DNA of 64,000 nucleotides from Sabulicella glaciei (GTDB lineage: Bacteria; Pseudomonadota; Alphaproteobacteria; Acetobacterales; Acetobacteraceae): positions 463,510 to 527,509 of the forward strand of contig NZ_JAPFQI010000001.1 in the NCBI RefSeq assembly GCF_026183895.1, given 5' to 3'. Position 1 is the first letter of the stretch. Every line of letters starts with the position of its first letter. The position numbers and the translations under genes were made by a program. Shown here one piece after another: positions 9,827 to 19,882 of the stretch. A model generated the notes under the pieces. It ran no database searches. It saw only the letters and a program-made list of their open reading frames with translations, and was not told the DNA's origin.

Positions 9827-11832
9827 CATGCTTGGCGCACCGCTGCGGGAGTCACTTCCTCCGGATAGGTGCGCTTCTGCCAGAGCAGCAGGGCGATGCC
9901 GATGGCGATGCCCGAAAGGTCCGTGACGAGCTCGGGCACCATCAGCATCAGCCCGGTCGCGCCGGACACGAAGCGCAGCGGCAGGGCGAGCGGCCCGTTC
10001 CACATCCACCCTTCCGTGGAGCATGCCAGCAGGTAGATGCCGCAGCACGCCGTCGTGAAGGACAGCATGATGCCGAGCAACGGCCCCTGCGCCAGCAGCA
10101 CTGGCGACATCCAGAACAGGTAGGGCACGATGAAGGTGGCGAGGCCGAGCTTCACCGCGATCAGGCTGGTGCGCCACATGTCCGCCCCCGCCATGGAGGC
10201 CGCGGCGAAGGAGGCGAGCGCAACCGGCGGCGTGATGGACGAGAGGACCGCGAAGTAGAAGATGAACATGTGCGCCACCAGCGGCTCGACCCCGATGCGG
10301 ATCAGGCCCGGCGCCACAACCGCGGCCGCGATAGCGTAGGCGGCCGTCGTCGGCACCCCCATGCCCAGGATCACCGCCACGACCATGGCGAACATCATGG
10401 CGAGCAGCGAGGAGGCGCCGGCCACGTCCAGCAGCATGGTCGCGAAGCGCCCACCCACCCCCGTCACGCCGATCACCCCGGCCACGATGCCAGCGGCGGC
10501 GCAGACGGCGATGAGCTGCATCACCTCCTTCATAGAGTTGTGCAGCGTCGCGTAGATGGACTGCCCCGTCTCGATGAAGGTGGCGACCGTGGCAGCGAGG
10601 ATGTTCTGCCCCTGCACCATGGCGCGATGGGCGAGAGTGGTGCCGAACATGATCACCAGCGTCGCGGCGATGCCCCAGGCAGCCGCGCGGAAGGGCGAAT
10701 AGCCCTGGAGCAGCATGGCGATCAGCAGCACAAGCGGCGATGCCATGTAGAGGTGGCGCAGCACGTAGCTCCAGCGCGGCAACTCCTCGCGCGGCAATCC
10801 CCTGATGCCCAGCTTGCGGGCGTTCAGGTCGCAGTGGATGTAGTTGGCGACATAGAAGAGAAGCGCGGGGATCAGCCCGGCCAGCGCGATCTCCGTGTAG
10901 GGGATGCCCAGCACCTCGGCCATGATGAAGGCGCCCGCGCCCATCACCGGCGGCGTGATCTGCCCGCCGGTGGAGGAGGTGGCCTCGATGGCGCCAGCCG
11001 TCGCACGGTCGTAGCCGACGCGGCGCATCATCGGGATCGTGAAGGCACCGGAGGCGACGACATTGGCGACGGCGGAGCCCGAGATGGCGCCGAACATGAT
11101 GCCTGACAGCACGGTCACCTTCGCCGGGCCGCCGCGCAGCCGCCCCACCAGCGCCAGCGCCACGTCGTTGAAGTAGTCGCCCGCGCGCGAGGTCTGGAGG
11201 AAGGTGGCGAAGACCACGAACATGATGATGAAGGACGCGCTGACCTGCACGATGGTGCCGAGCACGCCGTTGTTGTTGAACAGCTCGACCAGCGCCTGGT
11301 CGAAGGATACGCCGCGGTGGAAGAGGATGCCCGGCAGCCATGGCCCGATGAAGCAGTAGGCTATGAAGACGCAGGCGATGAGCGGCATCACGAAGCCGGC
11401 CGTGCGCCGCGCGAATTCCAGCACCAGCAGGATGCCCACCCCCGCGACCCAGAGATCGGCCATGTTCGGGCCCATGAAGGACCGCATCTCGATCCCGTCG
11501 GCATCCAGGATGTAGTGGAATGGGATGGCGATGCTGGCCAGCACCAGCAGCCAGTCCAGGATCGGAACCCGCGTCGCCTGGGTGGTGGAGGCCCGCGACG
11601 CGAACAGGGTGAAGCCGAGAGCGGCGCCGAAAAAGACGTGGATGGCGCGCGAGATGGTCGGATCCACGGGCTGGACCAGCAGGATCCAGAGATGGAAGGC
11701 GACAAAAGCCACCGCCGCCGCGCGCCACGCCATGCCGACGAAACCTGGCAATTCGCGGCGGGCGGTCGCGAACTCCATATCGTCAACCGCGGTGTTCACC
11801 TCCGCGGTCGTCTTGAGGGTGTCCCCCTGCAT
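9826..11832 (-). CDS. TRAP transporter fused permease (DctQM type, TAXI-associated)
   Basis: 668 aa, the usual length for the fused small plus large permease of TAXI-type TRAP systems. The DctQ-like part occupies about residues 30-160 and the DctM-like part the rest, with about 16-18 membrane helices. Family motifs include MFGAISGSAVANVVASGAFTIP, EATSSTGGQITPPVMGAGAF and SSITPPVALASFAAA. It moves the solute delivered by the TAXI receptor using a sodium or proton gradient. It converges with the receptor gene rather than following it, so the two halves of the transporter are made from separate transcripts. Confidence 0.92.
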   Translation of the reverse strand: MQGDTLKTTAEVNTAVDDMEFATARRELPGFVGMAWRAAAVAFVAFHLWILLVQPVDPTISRAIHVFFGAALGFTLFASRASTTQATRVPILDWLLVLASIAIPFHYILDADGIEMRSFMGPNMADLWVAGVGILLVLEFARRTAGFVMPLIACVFIAYCFIGPWLPGILFHRGVSFDQALVELFNNNGVLGTIVQVSASFIIMFVVFATFLQTSRAGDYFNDVALALVGRLRGGPAKVTVLSGIMFGAISGSAVANVVASGAFTIPMMRRVGYDRATAGAIEATSSTGGQITPPVMGAGAFIMAEVLGIPYTEIALAGLIPALLFYVANYIHCDLNARKLGIRGLPREELPRWSYVLRHLYMASPLVLLIAMLLQGYSPFRAAAWGIAATLVIMFGTTLAHRAMVQGQNILAATVATFIETGQSIYATLHNSMKEVMQLIAVCAAAGIVAGVIGVTGVGGRFATMLLDVAGASSLLAMMFAMVVAVILGMGVPTTAAYAIAAAVVAPGLIRIGVEPLVAHMFIFYFAVLSSITPPVALASFAAASMAGADMWRTSLIAVKLGLATFIVPYLFWMSPVLLAQGPLLGIMLSFTTACCGIYLLACSTEGWMWNGPLALPLRFVSGATGLMLMVPELVTDLSGIAIGIALLLWQKRTYPEEVTPAAVRQA

Positions 11833-11933
11833 CCCCTGCGCTCCCGGTCAGATTCGCCGCATCCCGGCCATTTTTTTGGAACCGGCGCCTCCATAGACCG
11901 GAAGGGGCTGCGACGGAAACTGTCTTGTAGGGT

Positions 11934-12602
11934 CTAGCGCCGCGCGGCGAGCTGCCGGTTTTCCAACCGCGACAGCATCCGCACGAAGGGCCAGAGCAAC
12001 AGGAAGTAGATCACCGCGGCGGCGACGATGGGGGTGGCGTTGTAGGTCACGCTCTGCGCCTGCCGCGCCTGGAACAGGAGTTCGGGCAGTGCCACCACAG
12101 CCGCGAGCGAGGTCAGCTTCACCACCTCCAGCGTGTTGGAGACGAGGTCGGGCAGCACGTTCCGCACCGCCTGCGGCAGCACGACAAATGCCAGGGCATG
12201 AGGACGGCTCAGGCCCAGCGAGCGTGCGGCTTCCATCTGACCCTTGGGGACGGAGGCGATCCCAGCGCGAAGGATCTCCCCATAGTAGGCACCAGTATTC
12301 AGAAAGAAGCCGATCGCCACGGCTTGCCAGGCCGAGACCTCAAGCCCCGCGAAGGGAAGGCCGGCATAGACCACGACCAGCAGCACCAGCGGTGGAAGCG
12401 CGCGGAACACATCCACCCAGGCGGCGACAAACCAGCGTAGGGTGCGCCGCTGAGTCAGCGACAGCAGGGCGAGCGCCAGACCGCCGAGGAGGCCAAGCGG
12501 CACCACCATCAGCGACAGCAGCACCGTCCGTCCCAGCCCGTCCAGCAGGATGGGCCAAGCTTCCCAAAGGATTTCGGTGTTGAGGAAGGCGTCAGCGAAC
12601 AT
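11934..12602 (-). CDS. Polar amino acid ABC transporter permease (second of pair)
   Basis: 222 aa with five predicted membrane helices and the HisM/GlnP family EAA loop (YYGEILRAGIASVPKGQMEAARSLGLS, where the ATPase docks). It is the last gene of a three-gene leftward set and overlaps the upstream permease gene by 11 bases (12592-12602). With its partner it should form the membrane channel of an amino-acid importer. No ATP-binding subunit gene is adjacent on either side. Confidence 0.9.
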   Translation of the reverse strand: MFADAFLNTEILWEAWPILLDGLGRTVLLSLMVVPLGLLGGLALALLSLTQRRTLRWFVAAWVDVFRALPPLVLLVVVYAGLPFAGLEVSAWQAVAIGFFLNTGAYYGEILRAGIASVPKGQMEAARSLGLSRPHALAFVVLPQAVRNVLPDLVSNTLEVVKLTSLAAVVALPELLFQARQAQSVTYNATPIVAAAVIYFLLLWPFVRMLSRLENRQLAARR

Positions 12603-13257
12603 GCCAGCGCCGCTCCACCCAGCGTCCCACCACGACCACCGGCAGGAACAGGGCCAGATAGGCCAGCGCCGCCAGAGTGAGGGGGGTCGGATTGAAGGAG
12701 AACGACACGCCCGCCTGCGCCGCGCCCAGGATCTCCGGCACGGCCACCACGCTGGCCAGGGCCGTGCCCTTGGTGATGGCGATGGTGCGATTCACCAGGG
12801 GCGGGATCACGATCCGGACCGCCTGGGGAAGCACCACCAGGAAGAAGGTCGGCACGAAGCGCAGGCCCAGCGCCCGGGAGGCCTCCCACTGACCCTTCGG
12901 CAGGGTGGTAATGCCCGCCCAGAAGATCTCCTCGGCGAAGGCCATCAAGACCAGCGAAAGGGCGAGCCACGCCGCTACGAACCCATCCAGTGCCATCCCA
13001 GCCGCCGGAAGGCCGAAATACAGCAGCACGATCACCACAAGCGGTGGCACGGCGCGGAACAGATCCACCACGAAGACGATGAGCCAGTTCAGCAGCCGCA
13101 CGCCCATGGCCCGCAGCACCGCGAGGCCGAGCCCCGCGGCGAGGCCGGTGGCGATGACGCATGCCGCCAGCACCACCGTCACCCCCATCCCCTCGATGAT
13201 CTTCGGCCCGTGCTCGACCGCGACGCGGAGGTTCAGGAAGCTGTCGGCGAAGCTCAC
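12592..13257 (-). CDS. Polar amino acid ABC transporter permease (first of pair)
   Basis: 221 aa, about five membrane helices, HisM/GlnP family with the EAA loop AEEIFWAGITTLPKGQWEASRALGL. The four-base overlap with the upstream receptor gene (13254-13257) and the 11-base overlap with the downstream permease gene imply translational coupling of all three. The two permeases are clearly related in sequence but divergent enough to be a heterodimer. Confidence 0.9.
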   Translation of the reverse strand: MSFADSFLNLRVAVEHGPKIIEGMGVTVVLAACVIATGLAAGLGLAVLRAMGVRLLNWLIVFVVDLFRAVPPLVVIVLLYFGLPAAGMALDGFVAAWLALSLVLMAFAEEIFWAGITTLPKGQWEASRALGLRFVPTFFLVVLPQAVRIVIPPLVNRTIAITKGTALASVVAVPEILGAAQAGVSFSFNPTPLTLAALAYLALFLPVVVVGRWVERRWHVR

Positions 13258-14093
13258 CCGCAGTTCGGGTTCTGCGGCGTCGGGTCGTAGCCGGGAAGGT
13301 CAGGCGGACCATAGCCGGGGAAGACGATGTTCTCGGCCTCCTCGGGGCCCGGGCGGTCGCCGAACCAGCGCTCGGAGATGCGGGCGATGAAGCCGTCGCG
13401 CTTCATGCAGGCCAGCACGTCCTCGACCTGCCGGCGCATCTCGCCCGAGTCGCGGCGGAAGGGCGTACCCCAATGAAGCTGCGTCCCGGGCAGGACCCAG
13501 TCCGCCACGAATTGCGGCGTCCGCGACGCGGAGTAGCGCACCACCGTGTTGCCCGAGAGGTTGGCGTAGGCACGGCCCGAAAGCACCGCCTGCACCGCGT
13601 CCGGCTGGGTGTCGAAGGCGAGCAGGGTGAGGTTCAGCCGCTCCGCGTTGTTGCGGACCCACGCCTCGTAGGGCGTCCCCTTGTTCACGCTGATCGCCTT
13701 GCCGCGCAGATCCTCCTCCGACCGGATGGGCGTGGTGCCGCGACGGATGCCGAACTGCAATGCGGTCCAGAGATAGCCTTCGGTGAAGAGCAGGTTCTCC
13801 GCGCGCTCGCGCGTTACGGTGGTAGGGGCGCAGAGGAAATCGTAACGCCCGGCATTCAGCGCCGGGATCAGCCCGCTGAAGCTCGCCGAATCGATCGTGA
13901 TTTCACGGCCCATGCGGCGAGCGACCTCACGGAACAGGTCGATCTGGAATCCCTGGACGCCGCCTTGCAGCGAGGGAAAGGCGTGTGGGGCAAAAGTGCC
14001 GTCCACCGCGCATCGCAATGGCGGCTGAGCCTGCTGAGCCATGGCGGTTGCGGAGAGCGTGGCGGCGAAGAGGCCGGCGAGAAGAACTCGCAT
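13254..14093 (-). CDS. Polar amino acid ABC transporter substrate-binding protein
   Basis: 279 aa. A cleavable signal peptide ends at TAMAQ (about residue 19). The mature part is a type-II periplasmic binding fold of the His/Gln/Glu family: LRCAVDGTFAPHAFP, GFQIDLFREVARRMG, DFLCAPTTVTRERAENLLFT and GKAISVNKGTPYEAWV. It is the first gene of a receptor-permease-permease operon. The ligand is probably an amino acid or small amine; the sequence alone does not fix it. Confidence 0.9.
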   Translation of the reverse strand: MRVLLAGLFAATLSATAMAQQAQPPLRCAVDGTFAPHAFPSLQGGVQGFQIDLFREVARRMGREITIDSASFSGLIPALNAGRYDFLCAPTTVTRERAENLLFTEGYLWTALQFGIRRGTTPIRSEEDLRGKAISVNKGTPYEAWVRNNAERLNLTLLAFDTQPDAVQAVLSGRAYANLSGNTVVRYSASRTPQFVADWVLPGTQLHWGTPFRRDSGEMRRQVEDVLACMKRDGFIARISERWFGDRPGPEEAENIVFPGYGPPDLPGYDPTPQNPNCG

Positions 14094-14251
14094 GCGTCGG
14101 CTCCTTTTCCCTGAAGGTTTGCGGTGCAGCGCAGCCTTTCATGCCGGTCTGATCTGCGCAACATGCAGGGATTGCGGTAGGGGTTACCACAGTCTCGCCG
14201 CGATTGGGGGTCAGGAATCGGTTCGTCACGGTTCCCAAGGAGTGACCGCCC

Positions 14252-14461
14252 ATGCAACGTCTCGGCCTCGCCCTCACGCTTTCCGGCCTCGTCCTCGTGC
14301 TTGGCGTCGTTCTCATGGTTCTGTCCGACGGCGCGAATCTGCTGCGCGCCGCGGCCTTCCTGCCGGCCGCCCTGGTGGCCTCGGGCGGCTCGCTGCTCGT
14401 GCTCGGCATGGTGCTGCTGGAGCGCGGGCGCGCGCCCGAAGAGGCGCGCATCCGCATCTGA
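14252..14461 (+). CDS. Small two-helix membrane protein of unknown function
   Basis: 69 aa. Two hydrophobic helices (about residues 3-24 and 33-57) are separated by a short loop (SDGANLLRAA) and followed by a charged tail. An AAGGAG-like site at 14237-14242 supports the ATG. I do not recognise a family. It stands alone: the amino-acid ABC operon is divergent upstream (158-base gap) and mtnA is convergent eight bases downstream. Confidence 0.7.
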   Translation: MQRLGLALTLSGLVLVLGVVLMVLSDGANLLRAAAFLPAALVASGGSLLVLGMVLLERGRAPEEARIRI

Positions 14462-14468
14462 AGCGGCG

Positions 14469-15551
<1,083 letters not shown>

Positions 15552-15674
15552 GCGCCGACCCTTGTGATGCCGCTGCCGCATACCGGGTCCGCTCCGGCCA
15601 CCCAAGAGGCGTGGTTGCGGCGGCCTAGCCGTTTGGGGCAGCGTTGCTGTCCTATATGGAGGGAGAAGAAGCTG

Positions 15675-16280
15675 ATGGAAGGCGCTGGATGGCTTCTTGC
15701 CGTGACTGGCTTCGCCTTCGCCATGGCGGCCACGCCGGGACCCAACAACGCCATGGTCACGGCTTCCGGCGCCAATTGGGGCTTTCGCCGCACACTTCCG
15801 CACATCCTCGGCATCTCGCTCGGCTTCCCGTTCATGTTCCTCGCCGTCGCGCTGGGGGCCGGAGAGGCCTTGCGAATGCTGCCTTGGCTGACCGGCATCC
15901 TGCGCTGGGTGGGTGCCGCCTATCTGCTCTGGCTGGCTTGGCGCATCGCTACGGCGGTGCCGACGGCGGGCAATGAGGCGCGCGGGCGGCCCTTCTCCTT
16001 CATGCAGGCCGCGCTTTTCCAATGGGTGAACCCGAAGGCCTGGATGATCGCCCTGGGGGGCGTCGCCGCCTACGCGACCGGCGACGGCACCGCCTTCCTG
16101 GTGCAGGCCACGCTGCTCGCGGCGGTCTTCACCGCGGTCACGCTCCCCGTCGTGGCGTTCTGGACGCTAGCCGGGGTCGGGGCCTCGCGCTTCCTGCGCA
16201 GCGAGGCGGCGCTTCGGCGCTTCAACCTGGCGATGGCACTGCTGCTGGTGCTGTCGCTCGTGCCGGTGTTGTGGCCCTAG
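15675..16280 (+). CDS. LysE/RhtB family amino acid exporter
   Basis: 201 aa with about six membrane helices, the standard size for the family. The N-terminal signature is FAMAATPGPNNAMVTASGANWGF, and FQWVNPKAWMIALGG is the conserved central motif. These proteins export amino acids or derivatives by proton exchange. GGGAGAAG precedes the start codon. It is divergent from mtnA across 123 bases and ends head-on against the UPF0262 gene with no gap. Substrate unknown. Confidence 0.9.
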   Translation: MEGAGWLLAVTGFAFAMAATPGPNNAMVTASGANWGFRRTLPHILGISLGFPFMFLAVALGAGEALRMLPWLTGILRWVGAAYLLWLAWRIATAVPTAGNEARGRPFSFMQAALFQWVNPKAWMIALGGVAAYATGDGTAFLVQATLLAAVFTAVTLPVVAFWTLAGVGASRFLRSEAALRRFNLAMALLLVLSLVPVLWP

Positions 16281-16751
16281 TCAGACCCGCGCGTGCAGCG
16301 CCGCGATCAGCGTGAAGAGGCGTCGGGCCGTCTCGAAATCCACCGCGATCCGGCCGTCGAGCCGGGTCTGCAGCAATTCTGCCGCTTCGTTGTGAAGGCC
16401 GCGCCGCCCCATGTCGATCGCCTGGACGCGGGCATCCATCGCACCCTCCGTCACCGCCTGCTCGTGGCTTTCCACCAGCATGTGGTAGTCTTTGATCATC
16501 CGCCGGAACGGCCCGAGTACTAGGATGATCGCCCGCAGTGGCTCGTCCTCACCGTCGCGGATGTCCAGGATCAACCTTCCCTCCCGCACCATCAGGTGCA
16601 GCCCGAAGGGGCCGGGGCCGAGCCCTGCCGGATCGAAGCGGTTGCCCGCCAGCAGGTCCTCGACCGCCTGCCGTCGGTCGGCTTCGGCATAGGCCGAGGG
16701 GGGAGGCGGCGCGCCGGGCAGTTCGATGCGGACCAAGCGAGGTTCGGCCAC
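16281..16751 (-). CDS. UPF0262 family protein
   Basis: 156 aa, matching the alphaproteobacterial UPF0262 family in length and sequence: RRQAVEDLLAGNRF, PFGLHLMVREGRLILDIRD, DYHMLVESHEQAV, VQAIDMGRRGLHNEAAELL. The function of the family is unknown. The GTG at 16751 is used as the start: GGAAGG lies about seven bases upstream, and it is two bases after the stop codon of the DUF983 gene, which it follows as the second gene of an operon. Confidence 0.85.
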   Translation of the reverse strand: MAEPRLVRIELPGAPPPPSAYAEADRRQAVEDLLAGNRFDPAGLGPGPFGLHLMVREGRLILDIRDGEDEPLRAIILVLGPFRRMIKDYHMLVESHEQAVTEGAMDARVQAIDMGRRGLHNEAAELLQTRLDGRIAVDFETARRLFTLIAALHARV

Positions 16752-16753
16752 GC

Positions 16754-17170
16754 TCAGCCTTCCAGGCCGAGCCGCACCATCAGCCCCACCGTCGCACCCT
16801 TCACGGGGCGCAGCAGCAGCGTGGTGAGGATGGCGAAGAGTGGCAGCCCGATCAGCAGGTAGAACCAGAAGGGCGGCTCCTGCGCGCGTTCGAGCCAGAA
16901 GATCGGCGGCACGAGGAGGTGACCGACCAGGAAGATGGTGAAGTAGGGCGGCGCGTCGTCGGCACGCAGGCGGCCCAGCGGCGCCTCGCAAACCTCGCAG
17001 CGGTCCACGACGCGCAGGAAGCCCTGGAAGACCTTGCCTTCCCCGCAGATCGGGCAGCGGTTGCGCGCGCCACGCCACATGGACTGGCCAAGCGGCAGGC
17101 GAGGCCAGGGATAAGGCAGGGGCGCCCCTGCTTCTTGGGGCAGGCGCTCGGCGGGGAGGGTGTCGGGCAT
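16754..17170 (-). CDS. DUF983 family zinc-ribbon membrane protein
   Basis: 138 aa. A four-cysteine zinc ribbon (NRCPICGEGKVFQGFL ... DRCEVCEAPL) is followed by two membrane helices (about residues 75-98 and 103-125). This is the typical layout of DUF983, a common alphaproteobacterial family of unknown function. It is the first gene of a two-gene leftward set with UPF0262 and is divergent from the racemase gene across 69 bases. Confidence 0.88.
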   Translation of the reverse strand: MPDTLPAERLPQEAGAPLPYPWPRLPLGQSMWRGARNRCPICGEGKVFQGFLRVVDRCEVCEAPLGRLRADDAPPYFTIFLVGHLLVPPIFWLERAQEPPFWFYLLIGLPLFAILTTLLLRPVKGATVGLMVRLGLEG

Positions 17171-17239
17171 GTTGCGCTGCACAATGATACCTTTCGGGCC
17201 GGCGTGGCAAGAACGGGTGACGCCTGCCATGCTGTTGTG

Positions 17240-17896
17240 ATGGACCGGCGCATCCTCTTCATCAATCCCAACGCATCGTCCTCCTGCACGGCGGGCATCG
17301 CGGACGCGATCGCGCCCTTCGGGCCTGGGCTGGAGGTGACCTCGCTGGCCGATGGTCCTCCCGCCATCGTCACGTGGCGCGACTGGTTCCGGGTTGCGGA
17401 GCCCTTGTGCCGGGTGATCGAGGCCACTCCCGCCGATGCTTACGTGATCGCCTGCGTGAGCGATCCCGGCCTGGAGGCGGCACGCACGGCGACGGACCGT
17501 CCGGTGCTGGGCATGTTCCGCTGTGCCGTCGCCGCAGCCCTTGCCCGCGCTGAGCGCTTCGGCGTGATCGGCTTCACCGCCGCGTCCCTGCCGCGCCACC
17601 GTCGCATCCTAGCCGGGATGGGCGTGGAAGCGCGCATGGCCGGATGGGTGCCGCTGAACCTGCCGATGGAGGCGCTCACCGATGCCGTCGCGCCGCAGCG
17701 CCGCATCGCCGAGGCCGCGCAGCGCCTCGCCGATGAAGGGGCCGAGGTGGTGATCCTCGGCTGCGCCGGCATGGCCGGCCATGTGGCCGTGGCACGGGAG
17801 GCCGCAGGCGTTCCTGTGATCGAACCCTGCCGTGCAGCCGCTGCCGCAGCGGTGCTTGCCGCGATGGAGGAGGTGGTGGCACCAGTCTCGGCATGA
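17240..17896 (+). CDS. Aspartate/glutamate (hydantoin) racemase family protein
   Basis: 218 aa. Both cysteines used as acid/base pair in this superfamily are present, in IACVSDPGL (about residue 76) and VVILGCAGMAGH (about residue 175). ILFINPNASSS at the N-terminus is typical of the HyuE/Asp-Glu racemase branch, which also includes allantoin and hydantoin racemases. ATG 17240 is taken as start. Its last four bases overlap the next gene. The exact substrate cannot be assigned. Confidence 0.88.
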   Translation: MDRRILFINPNASSSCTAGIADAIAPFGPGLEVTSLADGPPAIVTWRDWFRVAEPLCRVIEATPADAYVIACVSDPGLEAARTATDRPVLGMFRCAVAAALARAERFGVIGFTAASLPRHRRILAGMGVEARMAGWVPLNLPMEALTDAVAPQRRIAEAAQRLADEGAEVVILGCAGMAGHVAVAREAAGVPVIEPCRAAAAAAVLAAMEEVVAPVSA

Positions 17897-18294
17897 ACAC
17901 CGAGACCTCCATCCGTGACTACTACGCAGCCTTCAACCGTGGCGACTGGGAGGCGATGCTGTCCCTCCTTGCCCAAGACGTGGCGCATGACGTGAACCAG
18001 GGCAGGCGCGAGACAGGACGCGACGCCTTCCGCGCCTTCCTTGGCCGCATGGAGCGAGCCTATCGTGAACGCGTCGAGGATCTCGTCGTCATGGCCTCGC
18101 CGGACGGAGCGCGCGCGGCGGCGGAGTTCACCATCCACGGTGAATACCTGGCGACCGACGAGGGCCTGCCCGAGGCCCGTGGCCAACGCTACGTCCTGCC
18201 TGTGGGCGCCTTCTTCGAAGTGCGGGACGGGCGCATCGCCCGCGTCACCAACCACTACAACCTCGCCGATTGGCTGCGGCAGGTGGGCAGCTAG
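17893..18294 (+). CDS. NTF2-like / SnoaL-type polyketide cyclase-related protein
   Basis: 133 aa, a single cone-shaped NTF2/SnoaL domain: IRDYYAAFNRGDWEAMLSLLAQDVAHDVNQG at the N-terminus, and FFEVRDGRIARVTNHYNLADWL at the end. This subfamily is usually annotated as ketosteroid-isomerase related. The ATGA overlap with the racemase gene shows translational coupling, so the two probably act on related small molecules (inference). No catalytic role can be proven from sequence. Confidence 0.85.
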   Translation: MNTETSIRDYYAAFNRGDWEAMLSLLAQDVAHDVNQGRRETGRDAFRAFLGRMERAYRERVEDLVVMASPDGARAAAEFTIHGEYLATDEGLPEARGQRYVLPVGAFFEVRDGRIARVTNHYNLADWLRQVGS

Positions 18295-18333
18295 GGAACG
18301 CAACCTTCCCGGTCCTGGCGGCTTCACGCTGCG

Positions 18334-19374
18334 ATGCAGGAAAGCGAGGCGATGCTGGACCGAACCGAAGAGGAGCGGCACTTCCTCCGCCGCGTGCTGA
18401 TTGTCCTGGGCGTCGTCGTTCTCCTGCTTACCCTCTGGGCGGTGCGCGAGGCGGTGCTGATCGCCTTCGCCGCGTTGCTTGTCGCCGTGATGCTGAGTGC
18501 CTGTGCGGATTTCATCAGCACGCGCACTGGGTTGGGGCGGCGCTGGGCGCTGATCCTCTCGGCTCTGCTCATCCTTGCATTCCTGGGGCTTTGCGGACTC
18601 CTCGTCGGCACCCAGGTCGCGAGCCAGGTGACGCAACTCATCAATGGCCTTCCGCGCGCGCTCACCGAGGTGGAGAACCGTCTCGGCATCGACCTTCCGA
18701 GCGGCACCGCGGCCTTGCCGAACAACATCATGGGACATGTCGCGGGGCTTGGCCGCGCGTTGGTGGACGCCACCTCGGCCCTGATCCTCGCCGTGGTGGG
18801 CGGCGGGTTCCTGGCGGCCGATCCGCAGCGCTACCGCGCCGGCGTCGTGAAGCTGTTTCCCAAGGACCAGACCGCACGCGTCGAGGACATGCTCGACACG
18901 CTGGGCGCCGTGCTGCGCCGCTACCTGCTGGCGACGCTGGTGGCCATGGTCATCATCGGCACGGCGGCGGGGCTTGCCAGCTGGTGGCTTGGACTGCCCG
19001 CGCCGCTGGCGCTTGGCCTCTTTGCGGGGCTGGCGCAGTTCGTGCCGGTGATCGGCGCCGTGGTGGGTGCAGTCCCGGCGGTGATGCTGGCCGCAGCGCA
19101 GGGCGGCTCCGTCCTGCTCTGGACCATCGGCGCCTTCGTGGTGATCCAGCAGGTCGAGAGCAACATGATCACCCCCGTGGTCGAGGAGCGGCTGGTGAAC
19201 ATCCCGGCCTTTGTCCTGCTTCTCGGCATCGTGGCCGCAGGGGCCGTGTTCGGCCTGCCGGGTGTGGTGCTGGCGGCACCCATCACGGTGGTGTGCTTCG
19301 TCGTCGTGCAGAAGCTCTGGGTCCGCGAAACCCTGGAACGCCGGGTCGAGGTGGCGGGCGAGGGCGAGGCGTGA
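18334..19374 (+). CDS. AI-2E family (PerM/TqsA-like) membrane transporter
   Basis: 346 aa with about eight membrane helices in the usual arrangement: three at the N-terminus (residues ~20-100), a soluble stretch with VGGGFLAADPQRYRAGVVKLFPKDQ, and a C-terminal bundle containing PAPLALGLFAGLAQFVPVIGAVVGAVPAV and QQVESNMITPVVEERLVNIP, the family signature. Members transport autoinducer-2 or act as Na+/H+ or Na+(Li+) antiporters, so the substrate is open. It begins 39 bases after the NTF2-like gene. Confidence 0.9.
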   Translation: MQESEAMLDRTEEERHFLRRVLIVLGVVVLLLTLWAVREAVLIAFAALLVAVMLSACADFISTRTGLGRRWALILSALLILAFLGLCGLLVGTQVASQVTQLINGLPRALTEVENRLGIDLPSGTAALPNNIMGHVAGLGRALVDATSALILAVVGGGFLAADPQRYRAGVVKLFPKDQTARVEDMLDTLGAVLRRYLLATLVAMVIIGTAAGLASWWLGLPAPLALGLFAGLAQFVPVIGAVVGAVPAVMLAAAQGGSVLLWTIGAFVVIQQVESNMITPVVEERLVNIPAFVLLLGIVAAGAVFGLPGVVLAAPITVVCFVVVQKLWVRETLERRVEVAGEGEA

Positions 19375-19396
19375 GCGCAACCCTGCGCCGGGGCTG

Positions 19397-19882
19397 ATGT
19401 TGCCGGAGGAACAGGCCCGGAGACTCCGATTGCGCGCGTTGACCCTGCCTCTGCTGCTGGCGCTGGCCGCCTGCGATGCCGAGCCGCCGCCGGAGCTCCG
19501 CGTGGCGGGCGGCGACGCCGCGGCGGGACGCGTCGTCGTCGGGGAGCGCGGATGCGGCGCCTGCCACGTCATCCCCGGCGTGCGTGGCGCCGTGTCATGG
19601 GCTGGGCCACCTCTCGAGGAATGGTCACGGCGCGGCTGGCTTGCCGGGCGCTTCCCCAACCGGCCCGACACGCTGGTCGCTTGGCTGCTGGACCCACAGG
19701 CCATGTCGCCCGGCACTGCCATGCCCAATCTGGGTCTGACCGAAGCCGAGGCGCGCGACGCCGCCGCCTTCCTGTTTTCCATTGGCGCCGGACGGGCGGA
19801 GCGCGTGCCCGCGGGGATGCCGCTCGCTCCTGGTGACGGCGGACCGCGCCCCGATCCGCGCATCCGTCCGCGCGATGGCTGA
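19397..19882 (+). CDS. c-type cytochrome, lipoprotein
   Basis: 161 aa. A lipobox LAAC ends at Cys26, so the protein is probably anchored to a membrane on the periplasmic side. One heme site is seen, CGACH (C53, C56, H57), and PGTAMP offers Met109 as sixth ligand, giving a class I monoheme cytochrome. The ATG at 19397 has only a weak ribosome site; a TTG start nearer the signal core is possible. It begins 22 bases after the AI-2E gene. A second monoheme cytochrome lies on the other side of the beta-propeller gene. Confidence 0.85.
   Translation: MLPEEQARRLRLRALTLPLLLALAACDAEPPPELRVAGGDAAAGRVVVGERGCGACHVIPGVRGAVSWAGPPLEEWSRRGWLAGRFPNRPDTLVAWLLDPQAMSPGTAMPNLGLTEAEARDAAAFLFSIGAGRAERVPAGMPLAPGDGGPRPDPRIRPRDG

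Noticed and set aside
16281-17210. A 309-aa protein formed by the long UPF0262 frame
   Set aside because: The first half is out of frame with, and antisense-free but overlapping, the DUF983 gene and is low-complexity; a GTG at 16751 with a good ribosome site gives the exact family length.
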